A stretch of DNA of 64,000 bases from Cryptomeria japonica (lineage: Eukaryota; Streptophyta; Pinopsida; Cupressales; Cupressaceae): positions 816,458,396 to 816,522,395 of the forward strand of contig NC_081414.1 of NCBI RefSeq assembly GCF_030272615.1. The letters are read 5' to 3'. Both the position numbers and the translations under genes were made by a program. Positions 1 through 10,087 of the stretch are shown here, in pieces; positions within the stretch are counted from its first letter, which is position 1; each line of letters starts with the position of its first letter. The notes under the pieces are model-generated. The model ran no database searches. It saw nothing but the letters and a program-made list of their open reading frames with translations, and was not told where the DNA came from.

Positions 1-1839
1 ATCGTCATTCCACCAATTTGGTTTGCCTTTTGGCTCATATGGAGGAAAATCTGGAATTGTGATTACCTTGTTTGCCACTAGCTTCTTGAAAACTGACTCA
101 AGTGGTTCTCCCAATGGAGTGTACTTCCTTCATGATTTAGAAGTTGTTTGAGTATTCACCTGATTGTTTATAGAGCTTGATCCCAAAAAAATGATTTTGG
201 GTCGTACTGTATTGGCATCAACAACACCATCATTGACTATGTTCTTGTTTTTATTCCAAAATCTTGGCTTGTCTTTTCCTCTAAAGTCATCTTTGTTTTC
301 CTTGAATATCTTAATGACTCCTTGTTCAATTAGGACCTTTTCTGTTGCTAAACCCTTTTCAATGACGTCCTTGAAGGTGGACAAACAAGCTTTCCTGAGA
401 TCATAGCCAATGTCTTTGTTAACATTTTGGGTGAACATCTCTACCATTTGTTTTTGTGGAATTTCACAAGAGCATCTGCTAGCTAGATTCCTCCATCTTT
501 GTAAAAATGATGAAAAAGACTCTCCATCTTTTTGCTTAGTGTTGCACAAAGTAGTGATTGATATGTCTGTCTCTATGTTGTAGGAGAAATGTTGGATAAA
601 TGCCTCTGTTAAGTCACCCCATGACTTAATTCCAGGTGGAAGTTGGGAGAACCATTTCATAGCTTGATCACCTAGGCTTTGTGGGAATAATCTCATCAAA
701 TATGTCTCTTCTGCTACTACCTCAATGCAGGCTGTGAAAAACTGTCTTATGTGTGCCTTAGGATCCCCTTTTCCTCTATACTTATCAAATTTAGGCGTCA
801 CAAAGTGTGTAGGAAAAGGAGGCATTGGAATGCTCTTGTCAAATGGACAGGGACATATGTCTCTCATTGTGTATGTTGGCTTCGGTGTATTTATGTCTTC
901 CATTTTCTTTTGTAAGTCCTTGATTTGTTGCTCTAAATTTCTCTTAGGTGGGGATCGACTTCTTGGACCATACCCCATGCTTGAGGCACCAATTGGAGGA
1001 GGAGCATGTTGCATATATGGATGATATTGATCATACACATGTTCATATGGAGGAGGTCTATAGTGATGCTGCATATATGGACCACTTGGTATAGATTCAT
1101 GTTGAGGAACGAAATATCTATTTTGTCCATGTATACCATACTCTACAAGCATGTCATGTTCTAATGTGTTGCCCCCAAATTTGACATGGGGTTTCCTTGT
1201 GTCCAAATTTTGAGCATGCCTTTGAATATCCAATTGCTTTGGTGGTTGATCCTTAGAATTGATATGTGATTGAGCATATTTCTCTGCATAAGACTTCCAT
1301 AATGGTCTGCGAAGGTGAGTATCATATGCTTGACCATGTGTATGTGGGACCTCTGGTTTTTGAAACAAAGATGATGGTGATTCAAGCACAAGATGTGGTC
1401 TTCTATTGCCTCCACTATTAGGCCTCCTTTGATCCATGTTGGAGTGAGGTTGTTGCAAAGGTCTATGTTCCATTATTTGAGACATGTCAAAATCATGAGG
1501 GATCTTGGCTCCACTTTGTGCCATCATTTGTAAGAAGTATTGTCTATCCCTCCTCATTATTTCCTCAATCAATCGATTGAAGCGGGGGTCCATAATGGAT
1601 TCTTTCACATCTGCTGAATGTACGAAAAAGTTGTCCATATTGTCATTGTGTGTATCATTGTTGTTTGTAGTGTCCATGTTCTCAACATTTGGAATGTTTC
1701 TATAGGCATCCATGTCAAGTAATGTAGTATGATCAGAATTGAAAAAGATATCATTGTCATACTCATAGGAACTCATGTTTGTGGACTCTTGAGCCTCTTT
1801 AGTTTCTCTCCTAGATTTTTGAAGACGAGTTTCAACCAT
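1..1839 (-). pseudogene. Element D gag polyprotein (one stop, runs off the window)
   Basis: Gag, the structural protein that forms the retrotransposon particle. From ATG 1837-1839 the frame is open for 569 codons. It has an Asp/Asn-rich N terminus, a long His/Pro/Tyr-rich linker (about residues 120-300), then the retrotransposon gag domain (residues about 340-490; landmarks PFPTHFVTPKFDKYRGKGDP, TYLMRLFPQSLGDQAMKWF, NTKQKDGESFSSFLQRW). A TGA at 130-132 interrupts it; in the B copy the same place reads Arg (RRKYTPLGEP), so this is a CGA-to-TGA change. Past the stop the frame continues to the left edge toward a CX2HX4HX4C zinc knuckle, which lies outside. This is the best preserved gag of the B/D/E family here. 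Confidence 0.88.
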
Positions 1840-2332
1840 GAACTAGGTATTGACCAAGATGTGTGAGATTAGATGAAAATGGAAAAAGTATGGAAGACCA
1901 AGAGTTGGATGGAATGTAAATGAATCTAAGGTGTACTTGCAATGTCCAAAGTGTAAGACCAAGTATGTATGTAGTAGAGTAGGTGTGACTTCCAAAGAGA
2001 GGATAGTCTCTCTTGATAAGGTAAGTTGACCTTGACTCTAAGTAAGACCAAATGAGACCCAAAGGTGATAGACCTTGATGAGGGACCACTTAGCAAAGTG
2101 TTGTTGTATGTAGTGTGTTGACAAAATAAGATGAGGACAAGCAAGTGACCTTTTGACTCAAGTTTAGACAAATGTAAATTTAATGCAAGATGTAAAGCAA
2201 TAATGGACTTTGTGAGACCCAAAGACAAGTTGAGTGCTAGATGAAACCTTGGAGAAATGACTTAGGAAGCTCAAGTATTTTGAAATTGATTGTGTTTGTT
2301 TGCTGGACTGTACAAGTTTTTCAATTCTGAAC

Positions 2333-2520
2333 AGAGACGTGCCTGTATACTGCACAGACGCGATTTCCTGACACAGACGTGGTTCTGTTTAACACAGACG
2401 TGTTTCTGAGATTTTTGTAAAGTGCACTATTGATTCTAGAAACATAGACGCATTTCTGCCCTTCACAGACGTGGTTATACAACACATATGCTATTATGTC
2501 AGACACAAATGCATTTTTGC
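2333..2520 (-). repeat. D leader array 1 of GCGTCTGTG motif
   Basis: On the plus strand the motif reads CACAGACGYG, about eight to nine times with spacings near 19-21 bp and degenerate filler. In the transcript sense it is CRCGTCTGTG. At the same place E keeps a shorter, decayed array (54385-54480) and B has lost it cleanly. Confidence 0.75.
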
Positions 2521-2854
2521 AAAATTTGTGCAATTTTTTCCAATCTGTGAAGTCATTTTTTTGTTGTGACCAAATCTGACTATTTTTTCATGATAAGAGG
2601 ACACAGTGTTGATGAAGACCCAATATTTGCAAGTGTCTAGACTCAAAATGATTCCAAGAAAGTGTGATGTTTGATGTAAAAATGTTTTGCATACACTTGA
2701 AGACACAAAAGACACAATGTTTTGCTGTTTGATCTTGAATGTTTTGAATGTTTAAAATAAGTCAAGCACAATTCTTATGGCTGGCCAAGACAATAGTTGT
2801 TGATCCCACATGGGGTTTTACCCCTGAGGCTATGCTATTCAGAGTGGATACTTA

Positions 2855-2912
2855 GATGCTTGACCTCACTGGCTCCACCCTCGGCACTCACTTCTCGGGT
2901 CAGCCAAGCATC
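2855..2912 (-). other. Conserved leader hairpin of the B/D/E family (D copy)
   Basis: GATGCTTG (2855-2862) is followed 42 bp later by its exact reverse complement CAAGCATC (2905-2912), with further pairing inside (GACC against GGTC). The same pair is intact in B (22144-22151 with 22194-22201) and has one changed base in E (54792-54799 with 54843-54850). Position between primer site and gag suggests a structured RNA element, for example for packaging or translation; that role is inference. Confidence 0.55.
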
Positions 2913-3721
2913 AGTCCTCACGAAAACTCCCCATGGCGAACTTTGTATCTCTACTAAGAACCGTATGTGTGTGGGCCGCTACCAGAGGTCTGACCTCCTG
3001 CCCCAACAACTAGAAGGATTTTGGCTTCTAAAACAAAAAGGTGCTAGTAAGGGCATCCGCTCGTGTGACCATATATGCGGCACTTTCAGCTCTGTAAATA
3101 TAGAAGACTCCCAGCCGGTAGGGGTTACGCCCTACAATTGATCAAATAAATTTGATCAAACGGGTTTATGGGGAGACATAGTGTCGGTATGAACTAATCA
3201 ACACATGTTATTCATAGTTTTCACCATGAATACAGTTATTTATAGTGGTTCGGAAGAGGTGGGTTTTCCTCGCTATCACTTGGGTCGTTCTCTTCTCACT
3301 AGTAGTCCTAATGACCACACGGGAAGATATGCCCTCTAAAAATTAAACAAAAGAGTCTATTGCTCAAGACATAAAAGACAATGATTCAATTTTAGTGCAC
3401 CAATTGAAGTGTTTGCTAGTCTATTGAAAACAAAGCACACAATAAAAGATCAAAAACCCTTGCCAAAGACTTGCAACAAAGATTTGTTAGTAGTTTGGAT
3501 TGTTTGAAATAATCACCCCTTCCTACAAGCACACAAGTTAGGTAAATTTTAAATCCAAAAGACTTTGCAAAAATAGGGGCCTTCAACCAAATGATTTTGC
3601 TTTCAAGACAAGCTGCACCAATTTCGTTAGCTAGATCTGAAGATGTTAGCTCAAAATAATCTGGATCTGAAATATTGAATGACCAAAAACTGAATCAATG
3701 AAGCTAAAAAAAAGAAATTAA

Positions 3722-4030
3722 CGCACACAAACGCGGTTACCCCAAACACAGACGTGCCTATTTGCCGCAGACGCACTTCTGTGAGACACAGACACGACTC
3801 CAGAACCCAGACGTGATTTTTGGACACAGATGCGTCTAAAAACACCACAGACGCGACTGAGCAACACAGATGCAATTTTCAAAATTTGCAAAAAAAAAAA
3901 TGCTATCAAAGATGCAGATGCGGTTCCAGATGTCACAGATGTGATTCGGGAACCCAGATGCGATCCAAAAGTTCATAGACGCGATAGAAAGCCAAAAACG
4001 CGATCCAAAAGTACGCAGACATGGAAATAT
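3722..4030 (-). repeat. D leader array 2 of GCGTCTGTG motif
   Basis: At least ten CAGACGYG-like units on the plus strand at 19-21 bp spacing, many reduced to CAGATGCG or CAGACAC. In B and E the corresponding part of the leader holds 300 bp tandem repeats instead. Confidence 0.75.
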
Positions 4031-4113
4031 CAAAATGTTGTCGAAAAATGTCAGATCTGCAACTTCGAAACACAAAATCTGCAACAAAAATATTAAATGC
4101 AAAAGGGACAAAG

Positions 4114-4131
4114 GTCCCACCGGGCGTGCCA
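4114..4131 (-). promoter_or_regulatory. Element D primer-binding site
   Basis: On the minus strand TGGCACGCCCGGTGGGAC, three bases after the LTR end. The same site is in B (23841-23858) and E (56516-56533) with one variable base in the middle. It begins with the TGG expected from a tRNA CCA end. I cannot assign the tRNA with confidence; it differs from the Lys-type site of A and C. Confidence 0.75.
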
Positions 4132-4134
4132 AAA

Positions 4135-4923
4135 TGTATATGGTGAAAATGGATAACAATAATAACGATATTGAAAGGCTAAATGAATTCAACCACAAAA
4201 CCCTAGCCTAACAACAACAAAGATCCACCATAACATATGAAGATTACCTAAGACAATGCAAATCAAATGAAATCACAAAGATTATACCATCACATGTCCA
4301 ATAGGGTTTTGATCTCCATTCTTCCTATCTCCATTGATCTTGCTTGATATATTTGCTCTCAGATTTTATGTGCACAAGAGCTCAACAAAGAATGGAATGT
4401 GGTTGCAAGTAGGATCACATATGCCAAGTAGTCAATTGATCAAGTAGTCAAGTCATTAGGATGATTGATTAGGGTTTGATAATGAAGGAAGCATCTCCTT
4501 ATATAGAAGACACAATATGAAATGGAGGGATAAGATTGAGAGGTGTAAAAGGAGGTCGGCTATGATTAGAGGGTAGGTAAAAGAAATAATAAAACAATGA
4601 AAGGGGTAGGTAGTGTATGAATTAAGAGATGAATGACATGTGTCATAGGTAGAAAAGGTTAATGAATTAATTAAATAAATAAAGATTTATTTAATTAATA
4701 GAAGAAGTGAGATTAATTAAATAAATAAGATATTTATTTAATTTAGGAAAAGGATAATTTAAATAAATAAATGTATTTATTTAAATGAGAAATAAGGCTA
4801 GAAGAGGATAAATGAATTAATTAAATAAATACAGATTTATTTAATTAATAGATGAATTAGGCTAAAGTAATTAAATAAATAAAATATTTATTTAATTAGA
4901 CATGACAATTTTAGGTGTCTACA
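4135..4923 (-). repeat. Element D 5' LTR (789 bp)
   Basis: Starts TGTATATGG and ends GGTGTCTACA in plus orientation (TG...CA on both strands). Close to the B LTRs (795 bp each). A minus-strand TATA box (CTATATAAGG, about 4496-4505) is in the right place to start the element's RNA. It contains AT-rich palindromic stretches built from TTAATTAAATAAAT units (4660-4900). Confidence 0.92.
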
Positions 4924-5576
4924 AATACTGTTTGAAGTCATCCACCATTCTCTTATAGGGCATTAGTTTATCATCCTTTGTCTGATATTCATCATTAATT
5001 TGATTGATGACTAATTGAGAATCCCCATAAACTCTCAATTTCGTGATTCTCCATTCCATTGCCATTTTGATTCCTATGACCATGGCTTCATACTCAGTGA
5101 TGTTATTGGTGCATGGAAACATCAGTTTATAAGATCTTGGAATTGTGTGCCCTTCTAGAGTGATGAACAAGATTTCGACACCCGATCCATGTTGGGTATA
5201 GGAACCGTCAAAGTACAGGGTCCATTGCTTGGGTGTGACAATAAGGACATCCATGTCTGGAATTTCTACCTGCATTGGTTGTTTATCTGGTAGTGGTGCT
5301 TCAGCTAGTTGATCTGCAATTACCTGTCTTTGATAGCTCGACGCTCTGTAACTGGATATCAAACTCACTGAAAATCATGACCCATTTAGCCAATCAGCCT
5401 GTAAGAGCTACTTTGCTGAGTAAATACTTGAGAGGATCAATTTTTTTCTACTAGCTTGATTGTGTGAGCTAGCATGTAGTGGCAAAATTTTTGAGAGGCG
5501 AATACCACAACTAAACAAGCCTTCTCAATGAATGTATAATTTATCTCATATCCATTTAATGTTCTGCTGATGTAAT
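4924..5576 (-). pseudogene. Element C pol fragment: RNase H domains, between D and A
   Basis: Minus-strand pol remnant. From 5576 down comes the end of the first RNase H (landmark TLNGYE...FIEKAC in the translation), then the second, archaeal-type RNase H (LYFDGSYTQHGSG, CTNNITEYEA, YGDSQLVINQ). The latter keeps the Asp, Glu and Asp expected of the catalytic site. The region is about 65-80% identical by eye to A at 26850-27450. Stops lie in the first half. The fragment is cut at one end by D (4923) and at the other by A (5577); its upstream continuation resumes at 35141. Confidence 0.85.
5572..5576. repeat. Target-site duplication of element A, left copy
   Basis: GTAAT directly before the A 5' LTR; the identical GTAAT follows the 3' LTR at 35136-35140. 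Confidence 0.92.
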
Positions 5577-7000
5577 TGTAGACGTATAAAAATGGCCATA
5601 TTCCTAAGTGAATATTTTATGTTCATTTCTCTATTTAATTAAATCCAATTTAATTAAATTATCCGCATTCCTCTATTTAATTAAGTAAATTACTCAATTA
5701 AATTCATTATACCCATTTAATGAATAAATCATTTTATTCAATTAAAATCCCTTCTATCCACTTTTAATTAAATTCAAATTTAATTAAATAGTTATCCTAA
5801 ATTGAATAAATCTAATTTATTTAATTTCCCCAAATTACAAACAAATTGAATTAAATTAACTTTATTTCAATTAAATCCTATTATCCCTCCATCCACTTGC
5901 ATTTTCCTACATCTCCCACTTGCTTCTTAAACCCTATTCGTAACCCCCCTTCTAGACTCTTCTAATCGCTTCTAATTAGCCTAACCCATCTCCTAAGCTT
6001 TGTCACATCCCTAAGCAAAGGGAAGTCACTTCTCAAACCCTTAAAGTCTTTGATAACCATTAAAGGCTTCAAGTCTTCAACCACTTAATTTTCCAAAGTC
6101 TCCCAAACCATTAATAGTTAATTCAACCCTCTTACATGGTTAGAGACTTTTTGCCTAACTTAACTTTCATCCAACCCAAGGGTCTCTTCAAGCATTCATT
6201 GCTTTGACCATGGTTATTCCTTAATCATTTGCACAAGAGTTTATCCTTGGATTAACTCTTAATCCAATGGGTAATCTTAACTTAAGTTTGACCCTTACCC
6301 TCTAGATAACCATGAGGTCTTCTCATGCATTTAATGTCTCCAACCCCTTTTCTCACCCAACCCTAGGTTGACATTTGTCACCATTTCATTGGTGCAAATT
6401 GCAAACATGGATTCCCAACTTTCAAACTCAACCCTTGATTAACTCTTCCAATCCTGGCCATCCATTGCCCTATTTTTGCTATAAATAGAGCTCTCATCCC
6501 TCCATTTTCATAATCCAAGTTTGTAATATCATACTTATGCTCAAATACATTCAAGCTTTCATTTCATATATGCTCATCATCTAGCCTCTCTTTAAAATAG
6601 AAATTGATCTAATATGCATTTTAAAGTATTTATATTATCATTAGCTTAAATCATTAACTAATATAGTATGCTAGGATAGTATTGCTACTAACCTTGTCAT
6701 CTTATAGTTAGCTTATTACATTTCTAGAATCATACATAGCTTAGGATGCATCTCATATTAAATCAATAAAAAACATCCCTCGTTCTTGCATTTGCCATCC
6801 CTAAACCATTTTGCTCAGTGATCTGAGAGCAAAAACATTGGTTTGAGGGACCGTGTAAGATAGAGAACCATGGGACCAACCTTGGGAAGCTGAGTGATAC
6901 TTCATTACTCCATAGCTTGCACCAAGAAGTTCTGTGAGTGTGTGAGCAAGACTCCATTTTTCACATATTGAGTTCTATCGACCCGCTTTTCCCGCATACA
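5577..7000 (+). repeat. Element A 5' LTR (1424 bp)
   Basis: TGTAGACG... to ...CCCGCATACA. A TATA box (CTATAAATAG, 6479-6488) lies about 510 bp before the LTR end. The first 400 bp are AT-rich with many TTAATTAAAT units. Confidence 0.95.
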
Positions 7001-7004
7001 TTTT

Positions 7005-7022
7005 TGGCACCCACCATGGGGC
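7005..7022 (+). promoter_or_regulatory. Element A primer-binding site, Lys-tRNA type
   Basis: TGGCACCCACCATGGGGC. Compared with the complement of a plant tRNA-Lys 3' end (TGGCGCCCACCGTGGGGC) it differs at two positions, both G-to-A changes at former CpG sites. Element C has the same site with one such change. Confidence 0.8.
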
Positions 7023-7082
7023 CCTACCCCATATATCTAATTGGTTTTGAAATATAACCACTTTTGCAGGCACGCGGGAAAA

Positions 7083-7345
7083 ATGAATTAGCGCGTTGAG
7101 TTAACTGTTTAGCGCATCCCGTTAACAGCCTAGCGCATTCGGTTCACTGTTCAGCGTGTGGAGTCCATAATATAGCGCTTCAAGTCCATTTATCAGTGCA
7201 TAAGATTACTAATTTTTCCTGTAGGTCTCGGCGCAGGAGAAAAATAGAGCAGCGCTTTCGGCACACAGAGTAGCGCATCCCGAAAATAGTGTAGTGCGTT
7301 GAAGACTTCTTTTAGCGCATTACGACTATTATGTAGTGCATACAA
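7083..7345 (+). repeat. A leader array 1, 21 bp TAGCGCAT repeat
   Basis: Twelve or so degenerate units starting TAGCGCAT/GT, at first in near-perfect 20-22 bp steps (from about 7088), with a loose CCCGTTAACTGT-like remainder. Many units show CG-to-TG or CA decay. Confidence 0.82.
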
Positions 7346-8553
7346 TTTGTTCTGTAGCGCATCACAGACCAAAATAAGAAAAACAATTATTGTAATCGAA
7401 AGTTCAAAATTAGACTTGTAGAAGTCCACCGAGGTATCTAACTGGTTATTTTGCAGGTCTCTAACAATTTCATTGCAGATAGGAGCTTCATCTTTGGATT
7501 AAGATAATTAGATTTTTACTAACTTATCTAGGTTAGTTTAAAATTTTATTTTATTTTCTTAAAATTGAACTCACCTTGTTTTTGGGCTATAAAAAGAACC
7601 ACTATCAAAAATTTTCTTGCTTTCATAAGAGAAAACCTTCATTTTTAAGCTCTAAAAAGAACAACACAAAAATTTCTTTTTGCAAACTTGGCTCTAAAAA
7701 GAACCTCACCATCCTTTGGTGCATAAAAGGATTCATTTTTTTGAAATTTTGCAAAGGAAAGAACCTCACTTACGAAACTGTTGTTCAAAATCAAAAGAGG
7801 GAAGTTATTCCCCTTTTTTGATTTTCTTTTGTTGACCACATCGATAAATTTGCTTTGTTGACCAAATTCTTTCACTAGATTAAATAATCATTGCTTTGAA
7901 GAACTAAAAGGAACACCATGCTTTTCTTGGAGCAATATCTCCCAGTAGAGGCTAGAAAATCACTGAATTGAAGGTTTAAAAATAATTTTTGATTGCCTTG
8001 AATCGAAAGAGGAAGGTATATGCTCTCCCCTTAACTGGTTGATCCAAAAAACTAGACCTCTCTTAAAAAGCTTTCTTTCCTTCAAAAGCATTTACATCCT
8101 TTAGCAGGTCTGCCTTCCCAAAGAGTTGAAATCAACTCTTAAAGCCGTTTATGGCTAGTGTGAAGGGAATGACCTAAGTGGAGAACGACTTTGATGCCAA
8201 GTGTTCCAACCCACTATAATCAAAAGTGGAAAGTGACGAAAGTCCTTTTCAACGGTTGTGCACAGCGATTAGCCTTCCCCCAGTATCCTTGAGATACGTA
8301 AAACCTTTGTTCTAAAGGTTGGGAAGCCTTCTAAAGGAGTTTATCATTGACGGCTGAACAAAAAGCTTGATTACGAGCCATAGAAATAGAAACTTTGAAC
8401 CAAGTCAGTAACCAAACATTTATAACATCATAGTGCAAGGGTGGGGAAGAATCCGCCCTCAAGATTACTCACCATATATCTCCCAAGATAACTATTCAAC
8501 TGTGAAGCAATTCACTTTGAGTTAATTTCTGGCAAAAGGCAAAAAAATGGGCG

Positions 8554-8565
8554 CCCTCTAGGGGG
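8554..8565 (+). other. Palindrome in A leader
   Basis: CCCTCTAGGGGG inside a conserved block; the C copy (42047-42058) is the perfect 12 bp palindrome CCCCCTAGGGGG. Could be a dimerisation-type loop; this is inference. Confidence 0.4.
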
Positions 8566-8871
8566 TGACATGGCTGTTTGAGCTGATGGAGTATCAAGAC
8601 TAGTGGACTATGACGTTATTTATGACCTTTGAATAAAGAGTCTTTCTGAAGTGTATTACTCATATCCGAACCTGTTAAAACATTGGGGATTTGAACACAT
8701 CCTCGCAGAACATACACTTTTTGTTAGATTAGGCAAAATGGTTGTACTTTTTGTGTTGTGCTTACATTTATTACTTCAGAAAATCATCCATCTAAACTAA
8801 AAAACTCACGATCAAAACCAAAAATTGCAGAAAAACCAACTAAAAGAAAAAACATGGCAGATTAGCGCATG

Positions 8872-9236
8872 AGGACAATTCCTTAGCTAAGGGTATTTCA
8901 GTTAGCGCATCAAACCATCCAGTTAGCGCGTCTGTTCCAAACAGTAGCGTTTTATCCCAAAATCAAAACAGTGTTAAAACATTTAGCGCATCACAGAAAC
9001 AGTCTAGTGCGTGGAAGCATCAGCTTAGCACGTAGCAACCAAACATTAGCGCATCCGGTTTATAAGTTAGCACGTCACAGACCCAGGTTAGCACGTAGCT
9101 TTTTAAAAGCAGAAAACAAATTTTTGAGCAGTCAACTCTTTAGCGTGTGTCTGGGGGCAGCCTAGCGCGTGTGGTCATTCTTTTAGCGCGTGGAGTAATT
9201 TTGATAGCGCATTTCATCCCTATTTTAGCGCGTGAT
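8872..9236 (+). repeat. A leader array 2, 21 bp TAGCGCAT repeat
   Basis: About sixteen units in mostly 21-22 bp steps (TAGCGCATC, TAGCGCGTC, TAGCACGTA and so on), in the same orientation as array 1. Confidence 0.85.
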
Positions 9237-9699
9237 AAAAAACATATAGACAGAGGGCAAAACAATGAGGAATTTTAAAATTTTTGAAAACATTTTCAGA
9301 AGCCTCTTGTTATCAACAACATTTTCATCAAAGCGGAGTAGCGAAAACAAACCGTTAAAAACTATTTCTTGAGCTAAATTTGTATCAAAACAAACGTTGT
9401 AAAAATCTTAAACTGATCGCACGATAAAACATATCTATCTTATCATAATCCGGAAACCTCATCATAAGTATCAACAAAATCTTTTACCATCTTACAGATT
9501 TCATCTCAAAAACACTTGTTTAAAAATTTCAGGTTGTCAAATCAAGTGTCCATATCGAGAGACTTTTATCCATATCATTTGATACGCTTTGTCGTGAAGG
9601 GGCATCTAAACCTTCATTTTGATGGAGTAAGACTTGAAATTTTCCAAACAAGATCAATTGAATCCAAACAAATCAAAGAAAACCATTGATCACTCATGC

Positions 9700-10014
9700 A
9701 TGACTAATTCCCATATTCTGAGAAGAAAGAACCTTTATCGTAACATCACATTGAAGAAACAACAACTTAGTTTTTCCAAGTTCATCAAGAGAAATAAGTT
9801 TTTATATATCAATCGTCGACTCTTCAAATCTCATTGGGTATTCCTTTATCACATCAAACATTATATCCAAAACAAATCTAACGAATTTGACAAAGAGCCC
9901 TTAAAAACAAGAGCCTACTGTCAAAAGTTTGCTTTTAATCAAATCATAAACCGTGGAGGAAAGATCAATCCAACATTCTTGCCCGATGAGTGTATCACTT
10001 ATAACACAACTTGA
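9700..10014 (+). CDS. Small pre-gag ORF (104 aa), conserved between A and C
   Basis: Basic protein of 104 residues from ATG 9700, ending 73 bp before the gag ATG. C has the same ORF remnant on the minus strand from ATG 40960. Shared stretches in translation are HILRR, NKFLYINR, KSNEFDKEPL, INP and ITYN, and many of the codon differences are silent, which is what protein-level selection leaves. The C copy has stops and a frameshift. No domain recognised. Position matches the ORF1 that Ogre-type elements carry before gag; homology to that ORF1 is not shown. The frame is open upstream to 9631 but without an ATG before 9700. Confidence 0.6.
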   Translation: MTNSHILRRKNLYRNITLKKQQLSFSKFIKRNKFLYINRRLFKSHWVFLYHIKHYIQNKSNEFDKEPLKTRAYCQKFAFNQIINRGGKINPTFLPDECITYNTT

Positions 10015-10087
10015 CCAAAACCACCCACTCCCGAGCAACATATCAACGAGGATTTTGTCCCCTTCATCACTGAAAGTTTCTACTAAA

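Larger units (their letters stand above)
1840..4113 (-). other. Element D leader (5' untranslated region)
   Basis: 2.3 kb between primer site and gag ATG, with no convincing coding frame on the minus strand. It holds two arrays of the GCGTCTGTG motif (next to gag, and next to the primer site) and a GC-richer block at about 2790-3330 that is nearly identical in B (22080-22620) and recognisable in E (54735-55270). A 114-codon open frame on the opposite strand (2797-3141) is also open in B but shifted in E, so nucleic-acid conservation is the better explanation. Confidence 0.7.
1..4923 (-). mobile_element. Element D: Ty3/gypsy retrotransposon, 5' part only
   Basis: The right boundary is an LTR of 789 bp (4135-4923), followed on the minus strand by a primer-binding site, a leader and a gag gene that runs off the left edge. 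The element lies inside element C: its LTR ends directly against C RNase H coding sequence at 4924. The expected 5 bp target duplication on this side is AATAC (4924-4928); the other copy is outside the window. LTR and gag match elements B and E, so D belongs to the short-LTR gypsy family. Whether it has pol cannot be seen here. Confidence 0.9.
7023..9699 (+). other. Element A leader
   Basis: 2.7 kb before the small pre-gag ORF. It contains two arrays of the TAGCGCAT motif, a stretch of loosely repeated CTATAAAAAGAACC-like units (7570-7770), and conserved blocks shared with C's leader: around 8160-8240, 8260-8350 and 8540-8600. Short open frames here are not conserved in C. Confidence 0.7.

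Noticed and set aside
164-1705. Plus-strand open frames in 164-406, 725-1024 and 1505-1705
   Set aside because: Opposite strand of D gag; the same shadows appear in B and E.
2797-3141. 114-codon plus-strand frame in the D leader, also open in B at 22086-22430
   Set aside because: It starts with TTG, and E has a small deletion that shifts it. The block is conserved as nucleic acid, so the shared frame is expected.
7576-7875. Lys/Phe-rich short frames on both strands in A's leader
   Set aside because: They come from loosely repeated AAAAAGAAC units and are not kept in C.
7083-9240. CRISPR-like array
   Set aside because: Spacing is regular but the units are degenerate with no constant repeat, and the context is a plant retrotransposon.
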